A stretch of DNA of 13,651 nucleotides from Phycisphaeraceae bacterium (GTDB lineage Bacteria > Planctomycetota > Phycisphaerae > Phycisphaerales > Phycisphaeraceae). Shown here one piece after another: positions 1 through 7,655 of this stretch. The notes beneath the pieces were generated by a model, which saw only the letters and a program-made list of their open reading frames with translations, was not told the DNA's origin and ran no database searches. The translations under genes and the position numbers were made by a program. Positions within the stretch are counted from its first letter, which is position 1. Every line of letters starts with the position of its first letter. The DNA lies in the NCBI GenBank assembly GCA_003552605.1, contig PUNN01000174.1:1-13651 (forward strand). Direction: 5' to 3'.

Positions 1-541
1 CGAACCGGGGGTTGTTCGTGCTGACCCGCTTGAACGGAAACGGGGAGGGGTTCGGGGCGAAGTTGTGATAGCCGTTGGCCCCGTACCAGTTGCCGATCCA
101 GTAGGACTCGTGGTGCTCGCTGTCGGAGAGGTTGGGGGTGGCCATGGCGCCGTAGGGATCGAAGCGATCGGCCGGCCGGGCAAAGGCGTTGCCTTCAGGC
201 AGCCCGCTCGGACAGCGGAAAATGTGGTCGCCCTCGGCGAAATCGTCCAGCCCGCCCGTGCGCGGGGCATCGAGCATGCCCTCGTTCATCATCATGGTCG
301 ACCAGGTGTCGACCCAGTTGCCCCCGTGGTGCAGTTCCGAAGGCAGGATGATCTGGTTGTGGCCGAAGCCGTAGGCGGTGATCGAGAGCCCGATCTGCCG
401 CAGGTTCGACAGGCACCGGGTCGACCGGGCGGCCTCGGTCACGCTCGCGATGGCCGGGAGCAGGATCGCCATCAAAAGCGCGATGATCGAGATGACCACC
501 AGCAGTTCGATGAGGGTGAAGGCGGTGGAGCGGTGAGGCAT
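1..541 (-). CDS. Prepilin-type N-terminal cleavage/methylation domain protein (pseudopilin-like), C-terminus cut by window edge
   Basis: The reading frame is open from the ATG at 541 to the left edge (180 residues visible). It begins MPHRSTA then FTLIELLVVISIIALLMAIL, the class III (type IV pilin/type II secretion) signal. The prepilin peptidase should cut between Ala7 and Phe8, and Glu12 is the conserved +5 glutamate. The following hydrophobic helix anchors the protein in the inner membrane. The segment SVTEAARSTRCLSNLRQIGLS is the usual continuation in planctomycete and lentisphaeral proteins of this type, which often end in an H-X9-DG motif; that end lies outside the window. The remainder is rich in His, Trp, Tyr and Asn. 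These proteins are far more numerous in such genomes than secretion machines need, so the role is uncertain: a minor pseudopilin or a surface/export protein. No strong Shine-Dalgarno is visible. The start is fixed by the signal motif. Confidence 0.88.
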   Translation of the reverse strand, partial: MPHRSTAFTLIELLVVISIIALLMAILLPAIASVTEAARSTRCLSNLRQIGLSITAYGFGHNQIILPSELHHGGNWVDTWSTMMMNEGMLDAPRTGGLDDFAEGDHIFRCPSGLPEGNAFARPADRFDPYGAMATPNLSDSEHHESYWIGNWYGANGYHNFAPNPSPFPFKRVSTNNPRF

Positions 542-554
542 GGCTGTCGTTCTG

Positions 555-585
555 ACTGTAGTCGGGGCATTGAGGGTGATGGCAA
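555..585 (-). promoter_or_regulatory. Weak candidate promoter for the prepilin-type gene
   Basis: On the minus strand TTGCCA (585-580) resembles a -35 box and TACAGT (560-555) a -10 box. The 19-bp spacer is longer than ideal. Transcription would start only about 7 nt before the ATG at 541. The -35 box overlaps the T-run of the upstream terminator. This is motif reading only. Confidence 0.22.
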
Positions 586-617
586 AAACACGCCCCGGAG
601 GCCCCAACGCCGGGGCG
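584..617 (-). terminator. Intrinsic terminator between the PEP-CTERM and prepilin genes
   Basis: Read on the minus strand, CGCCCCGG (617-610) pairs perfectly with CCGGGGCG (598-591) around an 11-nt loop. It is followed directly by TGTTTTTG (590-583). A GC-only 8-bp stem plus U-run is a classical Rho-independent terminator. It lies about 140 nt after the PEP-CTERM stop and 42 nt before the prepilin ATG, so it either ends the upstream transcript or attenuates entry into the prepilin gene. Confidence 0.7.
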
Positions 618-655
618 GGATGAGGCCCGGAGCACGAGGCCTTGGATGCGCAAGA

Positions 656-695
656 ACCAGCAGAGGCCGGCGCTTTCCCGCCGGCCCCTGCTGGT
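656..695 (-). terminator. Strong 17-bp hairpin downstream of the PEP-CTERM gene
   Basis: Positions 656-672 and 679-695 form a 17-bp inverted repeat with a 6-nt loop. In the minus-strand RNA the only imperfection becomes a G-U wobble, while the plus-strand RNA would carry an A-C mismatch, which points to function on the minus strand. It starts 62 nt after the PEP-CTERM stop. Only a short TTCTTG follows, so it may be a 3'-end stabiliser or a first terminator in series with 584-617. Confidence 0.55.
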
Positions 696-757
696 GGTCG
701 GTATTTTGCCTGCCATGGCGATGAGCCATGCCATTGCCGAATCTTCCCAAGCCCGGC

Positions 758-1675
758 TTACGCCCGCTGCCGGTTGCGACGGCGACCGAGCAGTACCAGG
801 CCGCCGAGGCCGAGCAGGCTCAGCGAGGCCGGTTCGGGGATGATAACGCTGTCGAGAGAACTGCCAAGCCGGATTTCATCCACCAGTGACTGGTGAGACA
901 AGCGGACCGCAATCTCTTCGTAAGGGGGCTCTTCTTCCCGGCCCCAGCGTGTATCGTTCGGATCGCTCTGCCAATCCGGCGTGCCAAGCGCTGCGAGGCT
1001 GGAAGTGTCTTCGGGGTTGAACCAGAACTCAATGAGTGAATCGTTTGGGCTTTCCCCCGAGCCTTTCACGCCGCGCAGCAGGAACAAGTGCGTCTGGCCA
1101 TCTCCCGGTTCGACTTCGATCCCCGTCCTGTTCCATCGACCCACAGCATCGTCTTGCCATGCGTTGACCGAGACTTCCATCCCCACTGTTTGCTCTTCCT
1201 CGTCGACGGTCTCTACGATCGGCTCGAACCCGAATCCGAACGTATTCACAACCGAGCCCGTTTCAAGCGCCACCCGGGTTCGCTCACCTGGTTCGTCCTC
1301 GTTCTCAAGCTGGATCAGGCCCGCCATCCACAATTCGGTTCCTTCCGGTTGACCCGTAAACGGGTCGAGGGGGTCAATGGGATGATTGGGGCCACGGTTG
1401 CCACTGCCAAAGTCGTGCTGCAGGGCGCCACCCGCCTCCTCGTCAAGGCCGGGGTGTGTCAGTCCCATGTCCGGGTCGTACATGAGCACGCCCGAGGTCG
1501 TCTCCCAATCCGACACGTCCTGGATGTTGTCCCGCTCATCCCCGTACTCGAAACTGTCCCAGAACAGGATCGAGCCTTCGGCATGGCCCGTGAGCAGGCC
1601 CGCGGCGGCGACCCCTGCGATGAGCGTGCCCGTGATGCGCCCGTGACGGTTTGTCTGATGTGCGTTCTCTCTCAT
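758..1675 (-). CDS. PEP-CTERM sorting domain protein, exported, probable beta-sandwich
   Basis: The protein is 305 residues from the ATG at 1675, chosen because AAGGAG stands five to six bases upstream. A longer in-frame start at 1783 would add 36 residues without a ribosome site. Residues 13-34 form a signal peptide (RITGTLIAGVAAAGLLTGHA). The C-terminus is a complete PEP-CTERM signal: PEP at 280-282, a hydrophobic helix at about 283-297 (SLLGLGGLVLLG), then an Arg-rich tail (RRRNRQR). In this system an exosortase cleaves at the PEP motif and the protein goes to the envelope or extracellular matrix. The body is acidic, with the pattern WDSFEY...W...SGVLMYDPDMGLTHPG that resembles concanavalin/LamG-like domains of other planctomycete PEP-CTERM proteins; I infer a jelly-roll fold and no enzyme activity. 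A possible -10 (TATGCT, minus strand, 1761-1756) lies upstream. It is divergent from the regulator at 1898. Confidence 0.88.
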   Translation of the reverse strand: MRENAHQTNRHGRITGTLIAGVAAAGLLTGHAEGSILFWDSFEYGDERDNIQDVSDWETTSGVLMYDPDMGLTHPGLDEEAGGALQHDFGSGNRGPNHPIDPLDPFTGQPEGTELWMAGLIQLENEDEPGERTRVALETGSVVNTFGFGFEPIVETVDEEEQTVGMEVSVNAWQDDAVGRWNRTGIEVEPGDGQTHLFLLRGVKGSGESPNDSLIEFWFNPEDTSSLAALGTPDWQSDPNDTRWGREEEPPYEEIAVRLSHQSLVDEIRLGSSLDSVIIPEPASLSLLGLGGLVLLGRRRNRQRA

Positions 1676-1791
1676 GATGGCTCCTTTCGGTTGAAGACCT
1701 TGCAGATGCGGCTTACACCCTGCCGGCCGACACTGGCCGGACTGTTGACACTTCAAGCATACCCCCTGTCCAGCCCGATGCAATACATATT

Positions 1792-1820
1792 TGCGTCAAT
1801 GTGGTCAGCCAGTGCGTCAA
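1792..1820 (+). promoter_or_regulatory. Candidate operator: two TGCGTCAA direct repeats 21 bp apart
   Basis: TGCGTCAA occurs exactly at 1792-1799 and again at 1813-1820, two helical turns apart. This lies in an unusually AT-rich patch of the 222-bp intergenic region shared by the PEP-CTERM gene and the XylR-like regulator. AraC-type DNA-binding domains, including E. coli XylR and AraC, typically bind direct repeats of about this spacing. An overlapping imperfect palindrome (GCAA at 1780-1783, TTGC at 1791-1794) lies beside it. I infer autoregulation and/or control of the divergent gene. Confidence 0.45.
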
Positions 1821-1828
1821 CCTGAAGC

Positions 1829-1834
1829 TATGAT
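1829..1834 (+). promoter_or_regulatory. Candidate -10 element for the XylR-like regulator
   Basis: TATGAT matches the sigma-70 -10 consensus at five of six positions and lies 63 bp before the regulator ATG. No good -35 is present at the right distance. The second TGCGTCAA repeat ends 8 bp upstream, where an AraC-type protein could contact polymerase or block it. Confidence 0.35.
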
Positions 1835-1897
1835 TGCCTGCCGGAGTTCGCCCCGGGCGGCCCTCCCCCGGGGGGTGATGCCGAGCGAGAACGGTAA

Positions 1898-3028
1898 ATG
1901 GCGCAACACAAGAGACTTCTGATCCTGCTCGATCCCGGCCGCGGCTTCGACCGGGCCGTGATCGAAGGCGTGGTGCAACATGCCCGCAGCATGGGCATGG
2001 GGACGTTGCTGCGACAGCACCTGCCGCCGCGGGAGGATGTGCCCGATCTCGAGCTCACCGCCATCATCACCAGCGTGGCGGATGCCCGCGCTGAGCGCCG
2101 GCTCCGCCGGCTCGGGATCCCCGCGGTCAACGTCAGCACCTGGCAGGCAGGCGTCAAATTGCCATCGGTCACCGTGGACAACGAAGCCATCGGCCGTGTT
2201 GGCGCCAGGTACCTGATGGACCGGGCCTTCACCACGTTCGGGTTTTACGGCAGCCATAAGACACTGTTTGCTCACGCGCGTGGCGAGGCGTTCGCCACGG
2301 CGCTCGCAGAAGCGGGCCATCCCTGCCATCGCTTCCATTCCCCGGCCGAGGTGCCCTGGCAAGAGGAAGTCGACATGCTCGCGGCATGGTTGGAGCAGTT
2401 GCCACGGCCGGCGGCGATCATGGCGGATAACGATGACGCCGGCCGTCACGTGGTGGAAGTATTGCAGCGACTGGACATCGCCGTGCCCGAACAGGTGGCG
2501 GTGCTCGGGGTGGACAACGATGCCATCATCTGCGAGACGGCGATGCCGCCGCTGTCGAGCATCGACACCGGCGCCCACCGCATCGGGGAGGAAGCGGTGG
2601 CCATGGCGTTGCGCCTGACGACTGGTGAGGCGGACAAGTCCGAAAGCCAACGGATCGAGCCGCGGGGGGTGGTCACCCGGCGCTTCACGGAGGTGGTGGC
2701 GGTGGCTGATGAGATGGCGGCCCGCGCGTTGAACTACATCCGTGAGCACGCCGATTCACCCATCGATGTGTCCGATGTACTCAGGCACGTGCCCCTGAGC
2801 CGCCGCACGCTCGAACGGCGGTTCACGGCGGCAGTGGGTCGCTCCCCATCGCAGGAAATCCGCCGCGCTCATGTTGAACGCGCCGCCTGGCTGCTTGCGT
2901 TCACCGATTGGGAACTCCAGCGTGTGGCTTTTGAAAGCGGGTTCCGGTCGTTCCGCCACTTCGCGACGGTGTTCCGCGAGGAGATGGGGCGGCCCCCCAC
3001 GGCATACCGGCGTGAACACCGCGCTTGA
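1898..3028 (+). CDS. XylR-like transcriptional regulator (LacI-type sugar-binding domain plus AraC-type HTH)
   Basis: The 376 residues are close to the length of E. coli XylR (392). Residues 5 to about 265 form a periplasmic-binding-protein/LacI-like sensor: the start KRLLILLDPGRGFDRAVIEG, then VTVDNEAIGRVGARYL (91-106), IMADNDDAGRHVVEVLQ (174-190) and VAVLGVDNDAIICE. Residues 275-372 form an AraC family DNA-binding domain with two helix-turn-helix units (about 289-311, LSRRTLERRF; and about 336-358, VAFESGFRSFRHFATVF). The ligand is probably a sugar but cannot be named from sequence; the split from xylose genes argues against assuming xylose. It faces the PEP-CTERM gene across a candidate operator. 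Upstream ribosome site is weak (GAGAACGGTAAATG). Such regulators are multiplied in Planctomycetes and Lentisphaerae next to polysaccharide and prepilin-type genes, which fits here. Confidence 0.9.
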   Translation: MAQHKRLLILLDPGRGFDRAVIEGVVQHARSMGMGTLLRQHLPPREDVPDLELTAIITSVADARAERRLRRLGIPAVNVSTWQAGVKLPSVTVDNEAIGRVGARYLMDRAFTTFGFYGSHKTLFAHARGEAFATALAEAGHPCHRFHSPAEVPWQEEVDMLAAWLEQLPRPAAIMADNDDAGRHVVEVLQRLDIAVPEQVAVLGVDNDAIICETAMPPLSSIDTGAHRIGEEAVAMALRLTTGEADKSESQRIEPRGVVTRRFTEVVAVADEMAARALNYIREHADSPIDVSDVLRHVPLSRRTLERRFTAAVGRSPSQEIRRAHVERAAWLLAFTDWELQRVAFESGFRSFRHFATVFREEMGRPPTAYRREHRA

Positions 3029-3072
3029 TTACGGTGCCTGACGGCCGGGGCATGATCCGCCCTCCATCGCGG

Positions 3073-3813
3073 TTACTGCGCACCGGCGCGGTCGCGCTGT
3101 TGGCGCTGCTGCCAGCGTTGCACGGCTTCCGGCGGCCGGGCGTAGAGCGGTGTGAGGGTGGCCGGGTCGGTAAACCCGCCTTCCCGCGCCCGCTGATGAC
3201 CGAGCGGCCACAGGGATGAGGCGTGTGGGATGGCCAGGGCCGGCTCGAGCCGCCGCAGATGGGGTGAGGCGGCGAGCATCGCATCGGCATCGTCCGGCAA
3301 CGGGTCGGCAAGGACGGCAAGCGGCCCCGCTTGCACACCGCGCAGTTGCTCAAGGGTGCGAAGGGCCGGCTCCGCCGCGGGTTCCCATCGCTGCCCGTCC
3401 CAGGTGTAGATGCCGGTATAGAGGGTGTCTTTCTTGAGATTCAGCCCGATGGCAAGCCTTTCTTCTGGCCGGTCAGCCGGCGGCGGGGGCGCTGCGGCGG
3501 CGAGCACATCGAGGGTCGGCACCGCCACGAGCCTTACGCCACGTGCCAGCGCCATCGCCTTGGCCGTGGCCACGGCAACGCGCAGGCCGGTGAACGAACC
3601 GGGTCCGATCGAGAGGTAAACCTGCTCGAGCGCGGCTGGCTCGAGGTCATGGCGCCTGAAAAGCCGGTCGATGGTGGGCGTGAGCACCACGTTGTGCCGC
3701 CGCGCTTCGGGAAGATCCACGACCTCGATCAACGCATCAGCGCAGCCGAGGGCGATCGAGCCACGGTGGCTGGAAGTTTCGATCGCAAGGCTGTAAAGGG
3801 TCGTACCAGTCAC
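3073..3813 (-). CDS. tsaB: tRNA threonylcarbamoyladenosine biosynthesis protein TsaB
   Basis: TsaB is the ASKHA-fold, non-catalytic partner of TsaD. With TsaE it transfers threonylcarbamoyl to A37 of ANN-decoding tRNAs in the cytoplasm. The 246 residues fit the family (about 220-240). The N-terminus has the ASKHA phosphate-1 strand (LAIETSS, residues 9-15), RRHNVVLTPTIDRLF (39-53) matches the usual H(s)xxLxPxIxxLL dimer-helix region, and GPGSFTGLR (70-78) is the diagnostic family motif, followed by VAVATAKAMALA. The C-terminus ends TPLYARPPEAVQRW, the common PxYxR...P close. The start is a GTG with no clear Shine-Dalgarno; it is the only start that keeps the first strand. It converges on the regulator (44 bp apart) and lies 89 bp downstream of the HEAT-like gene on the same strand, with a small hairpin (3842-3858) between. 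tsaD and tsaE are not in the window. Confidence 0.93.
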   Translation of the reverse strand: MTGTTLYSLAIETSSHRGSIALGCADALIEVVDLPEARRHNVVLTPTIDRLFRRHDLEPAALEQVYLSIGPGSFTGLRVAVATAKAMALARGVRLVAVPTLDVLAAAAPPPPADRPEERLAIGLNLKKDTLYTGIYTWDGQRWEPAAEPALRTLEQLRGVQAGPLAVLADPLPDDADAMLAASPHLRRLEPALAIPHASSLWPLGHQRAREGGFTDPATLTPLYARPPEAVQRWQQRQQRDRAGAQ

Positions 3814-3902
3814 GGGCGTTCACGCACCGGCAGATGCCCGACCTGCCGCTGTGGCAGGCGGTGGTTCCCTGACGGACAGGATGGCGAAGCGACAGGCCGC
3901 AC

Positions 3903-5483
3903 TTACTCGATCTCCTCGATCGGCGGCGCTTCTTCCAACGGGGCCGGATCGCGCAGTTCATCGTCAAAGCCATGCTGCCACTGCTTCATCTCCTCGAAGC
4001 TCAGGTGCATGTTCGCCATGTCGAGTTTGATCATGTGGTCGAGGCTGTCGGCCTTGCCTTCGATGCGGATGCCACCGTCTTCCACGTCGAACTCGAGCGA
4101 GGCCATGACCGCCGCGGCGGGGGCATACCGCTCATCGCGCTCGGCGAGTTCCCGCACGCTGCTGGCGTGCCCTTCCACCGCCAGGCGGATGATGCCGCCG
4201 ATGGTGTTGGCCACGTTCTGATCTTCGGCGCCGAGCCGCAGCGTGGCCTTGAGCGCTTCACCATCACGATGCACCTCGAGGCTCGCCTTGCGAAGTTGCT
4301 TTGCCGGCTCCGGCGCATGCTTGAGGAACGGAGCGAGGTCGGCCATGGCGAACATGGCTGGCCCATCTTCCTCGAGCGTCGGTCGCACCTTCGCAGCGAG
4401 TTCCTCGTTACGCTCGAAGCCCCCTGCACCGTCCTTGATCCGCTCGGCCATGGCGTGAACATGCTCGCGGCCGACCTCCGGACCCACCACCATTACCGCG
4501 CGGCTGTCTGAAAGGGGAAAGAAGGCGGCCATGTCCGGCCCACCCTCGCCGAGATTGTAATAGTCCACCCCTTCGTGGGAAGACTTCTGATCCGCGAACC
4601 GTCGTTCGAAGCGCGACAGATCAAAGCTGCCTCGCGCCACGGCCACCACCTGCTCGAACGGGTCCCACTCATGATCGCGCGGGGTGACGCCGACGGTGAT
4701 CGAATCAAGCCGGACGTTGCCGGCATGGTCGATGATCTCGAGCGCGTGCGGCAGGGGGTCATCCATGTCGAAGCGAACCATGTCATCGTCGACATCGCCC
4801 ATTACCTCCTCGTAGGTGGCTTCGATGCCGGCGATGTAGTCGTAGAGCATCTTGCCGAAGTCAGGCAGGGCCGGCTCGGTGCGGCCGGCATGAAACACGA
4901 CCGAGGCATCCTCCGGCAGCAGCCAGACATCCTCGGCGATCTGCTCGCGTGTCGGGGCAGGTCGCTTCGGCGGGTCTTCGCCGCGGATGCGGGCGATCGC
5001 GTGGGTGGCGGCCTCGGCGATCTGGGCATCATCGTCTTCAGCAAGCGGCTGCAACACCTCGAGCCCCGCTTCGGCCTCGCGCTCGCCGAGCGTACGGATG
5101 GCCATCAGCCGCCGCGTGGCAGGATCGGCCCCTGGGGCATCGGCGAGTGAAGCGATCGCGCGGCGGGCACGCTCGGCCACCTCGGGATCATCGGCCTGGG
5201 CCGCCTGCTCGAGCTGATCGATCACCCCCGGCCCCTTGGCGATCAGGTCCGCCATCGCCTGCTCGCGCACGGCGAACTGCTCATCCCCGAGCTTCTCGAT
5301 CAGGTCCGAAACATCCTCGACCCGCTCGCCCTCGGCGATGGCGAGCAGCCGCTCGGTGGAAATCTCCTCCTGCCCCTGAAACTCCCAGTACTGCTCCGGG
5401 TCGATCAGCGACAGCATATCCGGCTCAACCCCCGCCGGCAGCGCCAGCAGAAACGCAATGGGCGTGGCGAAAAACAACAACAT
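3903..5483 (-). CDS. Exported HEAT-like repeat protein of unknown function
   Basis: The product is 526 residues from the ATG at 5483, chosen because GGAG sits 7 bases upstream and the protein then opens with a signal peptide (MLLFFATPIAFLLALPAG). A frame extension to 5603 would only add low-complexity Ala/Arg sequence. Residues about 58-167 form alpha-helical HEAT-like repeats in a form frequent in planctomycetes: LIEKLGDEQFAVREQAMADL, then DDPEVAERARRAIASL, then DDAQIAEAATHAIARI. From about 185 (DVWLLPEDASVVFHAGR) to the end is a larger domain with mixed strands and helices that I cannot assign; its layout (PEDASVVFHAG..., FDLSRFERRF, YYNLGEG..., AMFAMADLAPFLK) recalls uncharacterised large exported proteins of this phylum. 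The C-terminus is acidic and Pro-rich. No catalytic motif is evident. A periplasmic location and a binding role are inference. Confidence 0.8.
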   Translation of the reverse strand: MLLFFATPIAFLLALPAGVEPDMLSLIDPEQYWEFQGQEEISTERLLAIAEGERVEDVSDLIEKLGDEQFAVREQAMADLIAKGPGVIDQLEQAAQADDPEVAERARRAIASLADAPGADPATRRLMAIRTLGEREAEAGLEVLQPLAEDDDAQIAEAATHAIARIRGEDPPKRPAPTREQIAEDVWLLPEDASVVFHAGRTEPALPDFGKMLYDYIAGIEATYEEVMGDVDDDMVRFDMDDPLPHALEIIDHAGNVRLDSITVGVTPRDHEWDPFEQVVAVARGSFDLSRFERRFADQKSSHEGVDYYNLGEGGPDMAAFFPLSDSRAVMVVGPEVGREHVHAMAERIKDGAGGFERNEELAAKVRPTLEEDGPAMFAMADLAPFLKHAPEPAKQLRKASLEVHRDGEALKATLRLGAEDQNVANTIGGIIRLAVEGHASSVRELAERDERYAPAAAVMASLEFDVEDGGIRIEGKADSLDHMIKLDMANMHLSFEEMKQWQHGFDDELRDPAPLEEAPPIEEIE

Positions 5484-5547
5484 GGACCGTCTCCGTATTC
5501 GGACGTGAATTCGTGCCCCGCAATCCGCCTCACGGGATGACTTCGAC

Positions 5548-5553
5548 ATTGTA
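5548..5553 (-). promoter_or_regulatory. Candidate -10 element for the HEAT-like gene
   Basis: The minus strand reads TACAAT here, one base from the sigma-70 -10 consensus and 64 bp before the ATG at 5483. No -35 is visible; the region upstream is a G/C homopolymer-rich block (5556-5579). The 174-bp spacer to the divergent heparinase-like gene holds nothing else I can support. Confidence 0.25.
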
Positions 5554-5657
5554 GCCGCGGCGGCGGGGGCGGGGGGAGGCCCAGTTCGGACGTTTCCAGG
5601 CAATGTCTATCGCCGCAAGCGGCCACGTTCGCCCGCCGAAGGTGTAAGCTGGGGCCC

Positions 5658-7565
5658 ATGCAGCGTTTCCATGACGATGTCCAAGCCGCGAAGCCTGGCG
5701 CACCACATCATCACCCCCGCCTGCTGTTCGGCCCTGAAGATGTACCGCGCCTTCGGGCGTTTGCGGAAACGGACGATGGCCGGGCGATTCTCACGGCGAT
5801 GAACCGTGCCTTCGAGCGCGAGATGGATGGGATCACCATCGGATCCCACGCCGCGGGCCATGCCCTGCGGTTCGTGCTCAGCGGGAATCAACGCCATGCC
5901 GATGAGGCGCGGCGGATCGTTGAGAAGACGATCGAAGGGGTGTCCTACGGACAAAGCGATCCGCTGTGGCCGTCAGCGCATGAGAAGATGATCTTCCGTG
6001 TGCCCGCGGCGGTGGGGGTGGCCATCGCCTACGATCTGTTCTGGCCGGCCTGGGAGGCCGACTTCCGCCGCAAAGTCGCGGCGGAACTGGACCGGCTCGC
6101 CCGGCAGTTTCTCCGTGGGGGCGGGCAGGGCTTCAATGACCGGCCCTACAGCAATTGGATGGGGACCACGCAGGCCGGCGCGGGCGTTCTGATCCTCGCC
6201 GCGATGGGCGATGAGGGCGCCACGCACAACCTGCACCGGCAGCTTGGACAGGCCGAACGCGGCTTCTTCGACTACATGCGCGCCGCCTATGGTGACCGCG
6301 GCTGGTGTGTCGAGGGATTCAACTACATCCGGTACACGATGACCACATCGGGACTGCCGTTTCTCAACGCCCTGACCCGGCATCGTGGCCGGGATGTGGT
6401 CACCGGCACGCCCGCCGAGTGGCTGGCGCCGCTGTATGTCAAGCATCTGGTACCGGGTGATGAGACGCCGTACGTGCCGTTTTTCGGGTTGAACTACCCT
6501 TGCACGGGGCGGCAGGTCACCGGCTTTCAACAGATGTGGGAGCAGACGCGATGGCGATCCGCTGACCTGGTGATGGCACTGGGAGCGGCAAGGAAAAAAG
6601 ACCGCGGCCCACTGCGCTGGGCGATCGAGCACATCGAAGGTCGCGAGGGCAACGGCACCTTCGGCATCTACAAGCCCGGGGATGCGATGTTCGCCCTGGC
6701 CAACCTTGCACTTGATGAGACATCGCCGAGCAATCCCGCAAGCACCTATGCCCCGGTGCTGGCGGATGAGAAACTCGGCTACTACCTGCTTCGAAGGCGG
6801 TATGCCGATGCCGATGATTCGGTGATCGCGCATCATCTGAACCTCAACCCGCGGCCGGCCTCCTACTCGTTCAAGGATGCCGGCGGCTTCCGGCTCTACG
6901 CCCTCGGGACGCGCTGGGCCGACCAGCAGAGCCGCCGCGACCGCACGTGGAGCCGGCCTGAGGATGAGCGGGAGCCCAACATTGCCCGAGCCATGGAGAA
7001 CATCGTGCAGGTGCCGCAGACCAACGGCTGGCCGGGGGGCCGGCTGTTGGAAAGCCGCATTGACCAGGATGCCGGCAGCTTCATCGTCACGAGTGACCTC
7101 AGCGCCGCCTATTCCGATGGAGGCCAGCGGCTCGCCGATGCCGAGCCGGGGGAGATCGAGGCGGAGCGAAGCTTCGCCGCCGACCTTTCCGGCCACGCGG
7201 GCGTCGAGGCACTTGTCGCCATCACGGATCGATTCAAAGGACCGGGCGAGAAGGTGTGGACCATGCATACCGCCGGCCGACCGGAGGTCATGGAGGACGG
7301 CTTCATCATCCACGGTGAGCATGATGCCACACTTCGGGCACGGTTTCTCGTGCCCGAAGCGCCCCGGCTTCGCATCGTCGAGGGCGATGAAACCCACACC
7401 ATCGAGGCCCGCGGCGGCGACGACTTCTTCGTGGTCATGACCGTCCAGCGGGGTGCGGCGCCCCGGGCTGCGGTCGAGGGAGAGGGATTCGATGCGCAGG
7501 TCACCCTCGGCGCATGCCGGGTCCGCATCGAGGACAGGCGCCTGCAACTGGAAGTGGCCGAATGA
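5658..7565 (+). CDS. Heparinase II/III-like polysaccharide lyase family protein, no signal peptide
   Basis: The 635 residues match the size and order of heparinase II/III and oligo-alginate-lyase type enzymes: an N-terminal (alpha/alpha) toroid followed by a beta-sandwich. The opening HPRLLFGPEDVPRLRAF (19-35) is the usual N-terminal signature. IAYDLFWPAW (123-132), YSNWMGTTQAGAG (164-176, the Asn-containing active-site loop) and WCVEGFNYIRY (216-226, Glu and Tyr candidates for charge neutralisation and acid/base) follow. HHLNLNPRPASYSFKDAGGF (392-411), then RLYALGTRWAD, corresponds to the metal/His region at the start of the beta-sandwich. Such enzymes beta-eliminate uronic-acid polymers; the substrate cannot be read here. 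Unusually, no signal peptide is seen and the frame upstream offers none, so either it acts on imported oligosaccharides in the cytoplasm or export is non-classical. The Shine-Dalgarno is poor. It stands alone, divergent from the HEAT-like gene. Confidence 0.78.
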   Translation: MQRFHDDVQAAKPGAPHHHPRLLFGPEDVPRLRAFAETDDGRAILTAMNRAFEREMDGITIGSHAAGHALRFVLSGNQRHADEARRIVEKTIEGVSYGQSDPLWPSAHEKMIFRVPAAVGVAIAYDLFWPAWEADFRRKVAAELDRLARQFLRGGGQGFNDRPYSNWMGTTQAGAGVLILAAMGDEGATHNLHRQLGQAERGFFDYMRAAYGDRGWCVEGFNYIRYTMTTSGLPFLNALTRHRGRDVVTGTPAEWLAPLYVKHLVPGDETPYVPFFGLNYPCTGRQVTGFQQMWEQTRWRSADLVMALGAARKKDRGPLRWAIEHIEGREGNGTFGIYKPGDAMFALANLALDETSPSNPASTYAPVLADEKLGYYLLRRRYADADDSVIAHHLNLNPRPASYSFKDAGGFRLYALGTRWADQQSRRDRTWSRPEDEREPNIARAMENIVQVPQTNGWPGGRLLESRIDQDAGSFIVTSDLSAAYSDGGQRLADAEPGEIEAERSFAADLSGHAGVEALVAITDRFKGPGEKVWTMHTAGRPEVMEDGFIIHGEHDATLRARFLVPEAPRLRIVEGDETHTIEARGGDDFFVVMTVQRGAAPRAAVEGEGFDAQVTLGACRVRIEDRRLQLEVAE

Positions 7566-7610
7566 ACGGCGGCCGCGAGGCGCGGAGCAGTGGACCACGG
7601 TGGATGGCCC

Positions 7611-7640
7611 CGCTCCCCTCATGCGAAGGTGAGGAGGGCG
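7611..7640 (+). terminator. Hairpin after the heparinase-like gene, possible terminator
   Basis: Positions 7611-7621 pair with 7630-7640 around an 8-nt loop: an 11-bp stem with one C-A mismatch and one T-G wobble, 45 nt after the stop codon. No T-run follows, so it may be a Rho-dependent or processing-related 3' structure. Confidence 0.35.
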
Positions 7641-7655
7641 AACCACGGCACAGCC

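Noticed and set aside
65..724. 219-codon open frame on the plus strand at the left edge
   Set aside because: It is antisense to the prepilin-type gene, whose signal motif is unmistakable.
1817..2749. 310-codon open frame on the minus strand opposite the regulator
   Set aside because: It overlaps a clear LacI/AraC-type regulator and has no recognisable domain.
3842..3858. CCTGCC/GGCAGG hairpin between the HEAT-like gene and tsaB as a terminator
   Set aside because: The stem is only 6 bp with no T-run. It is too weak to call.
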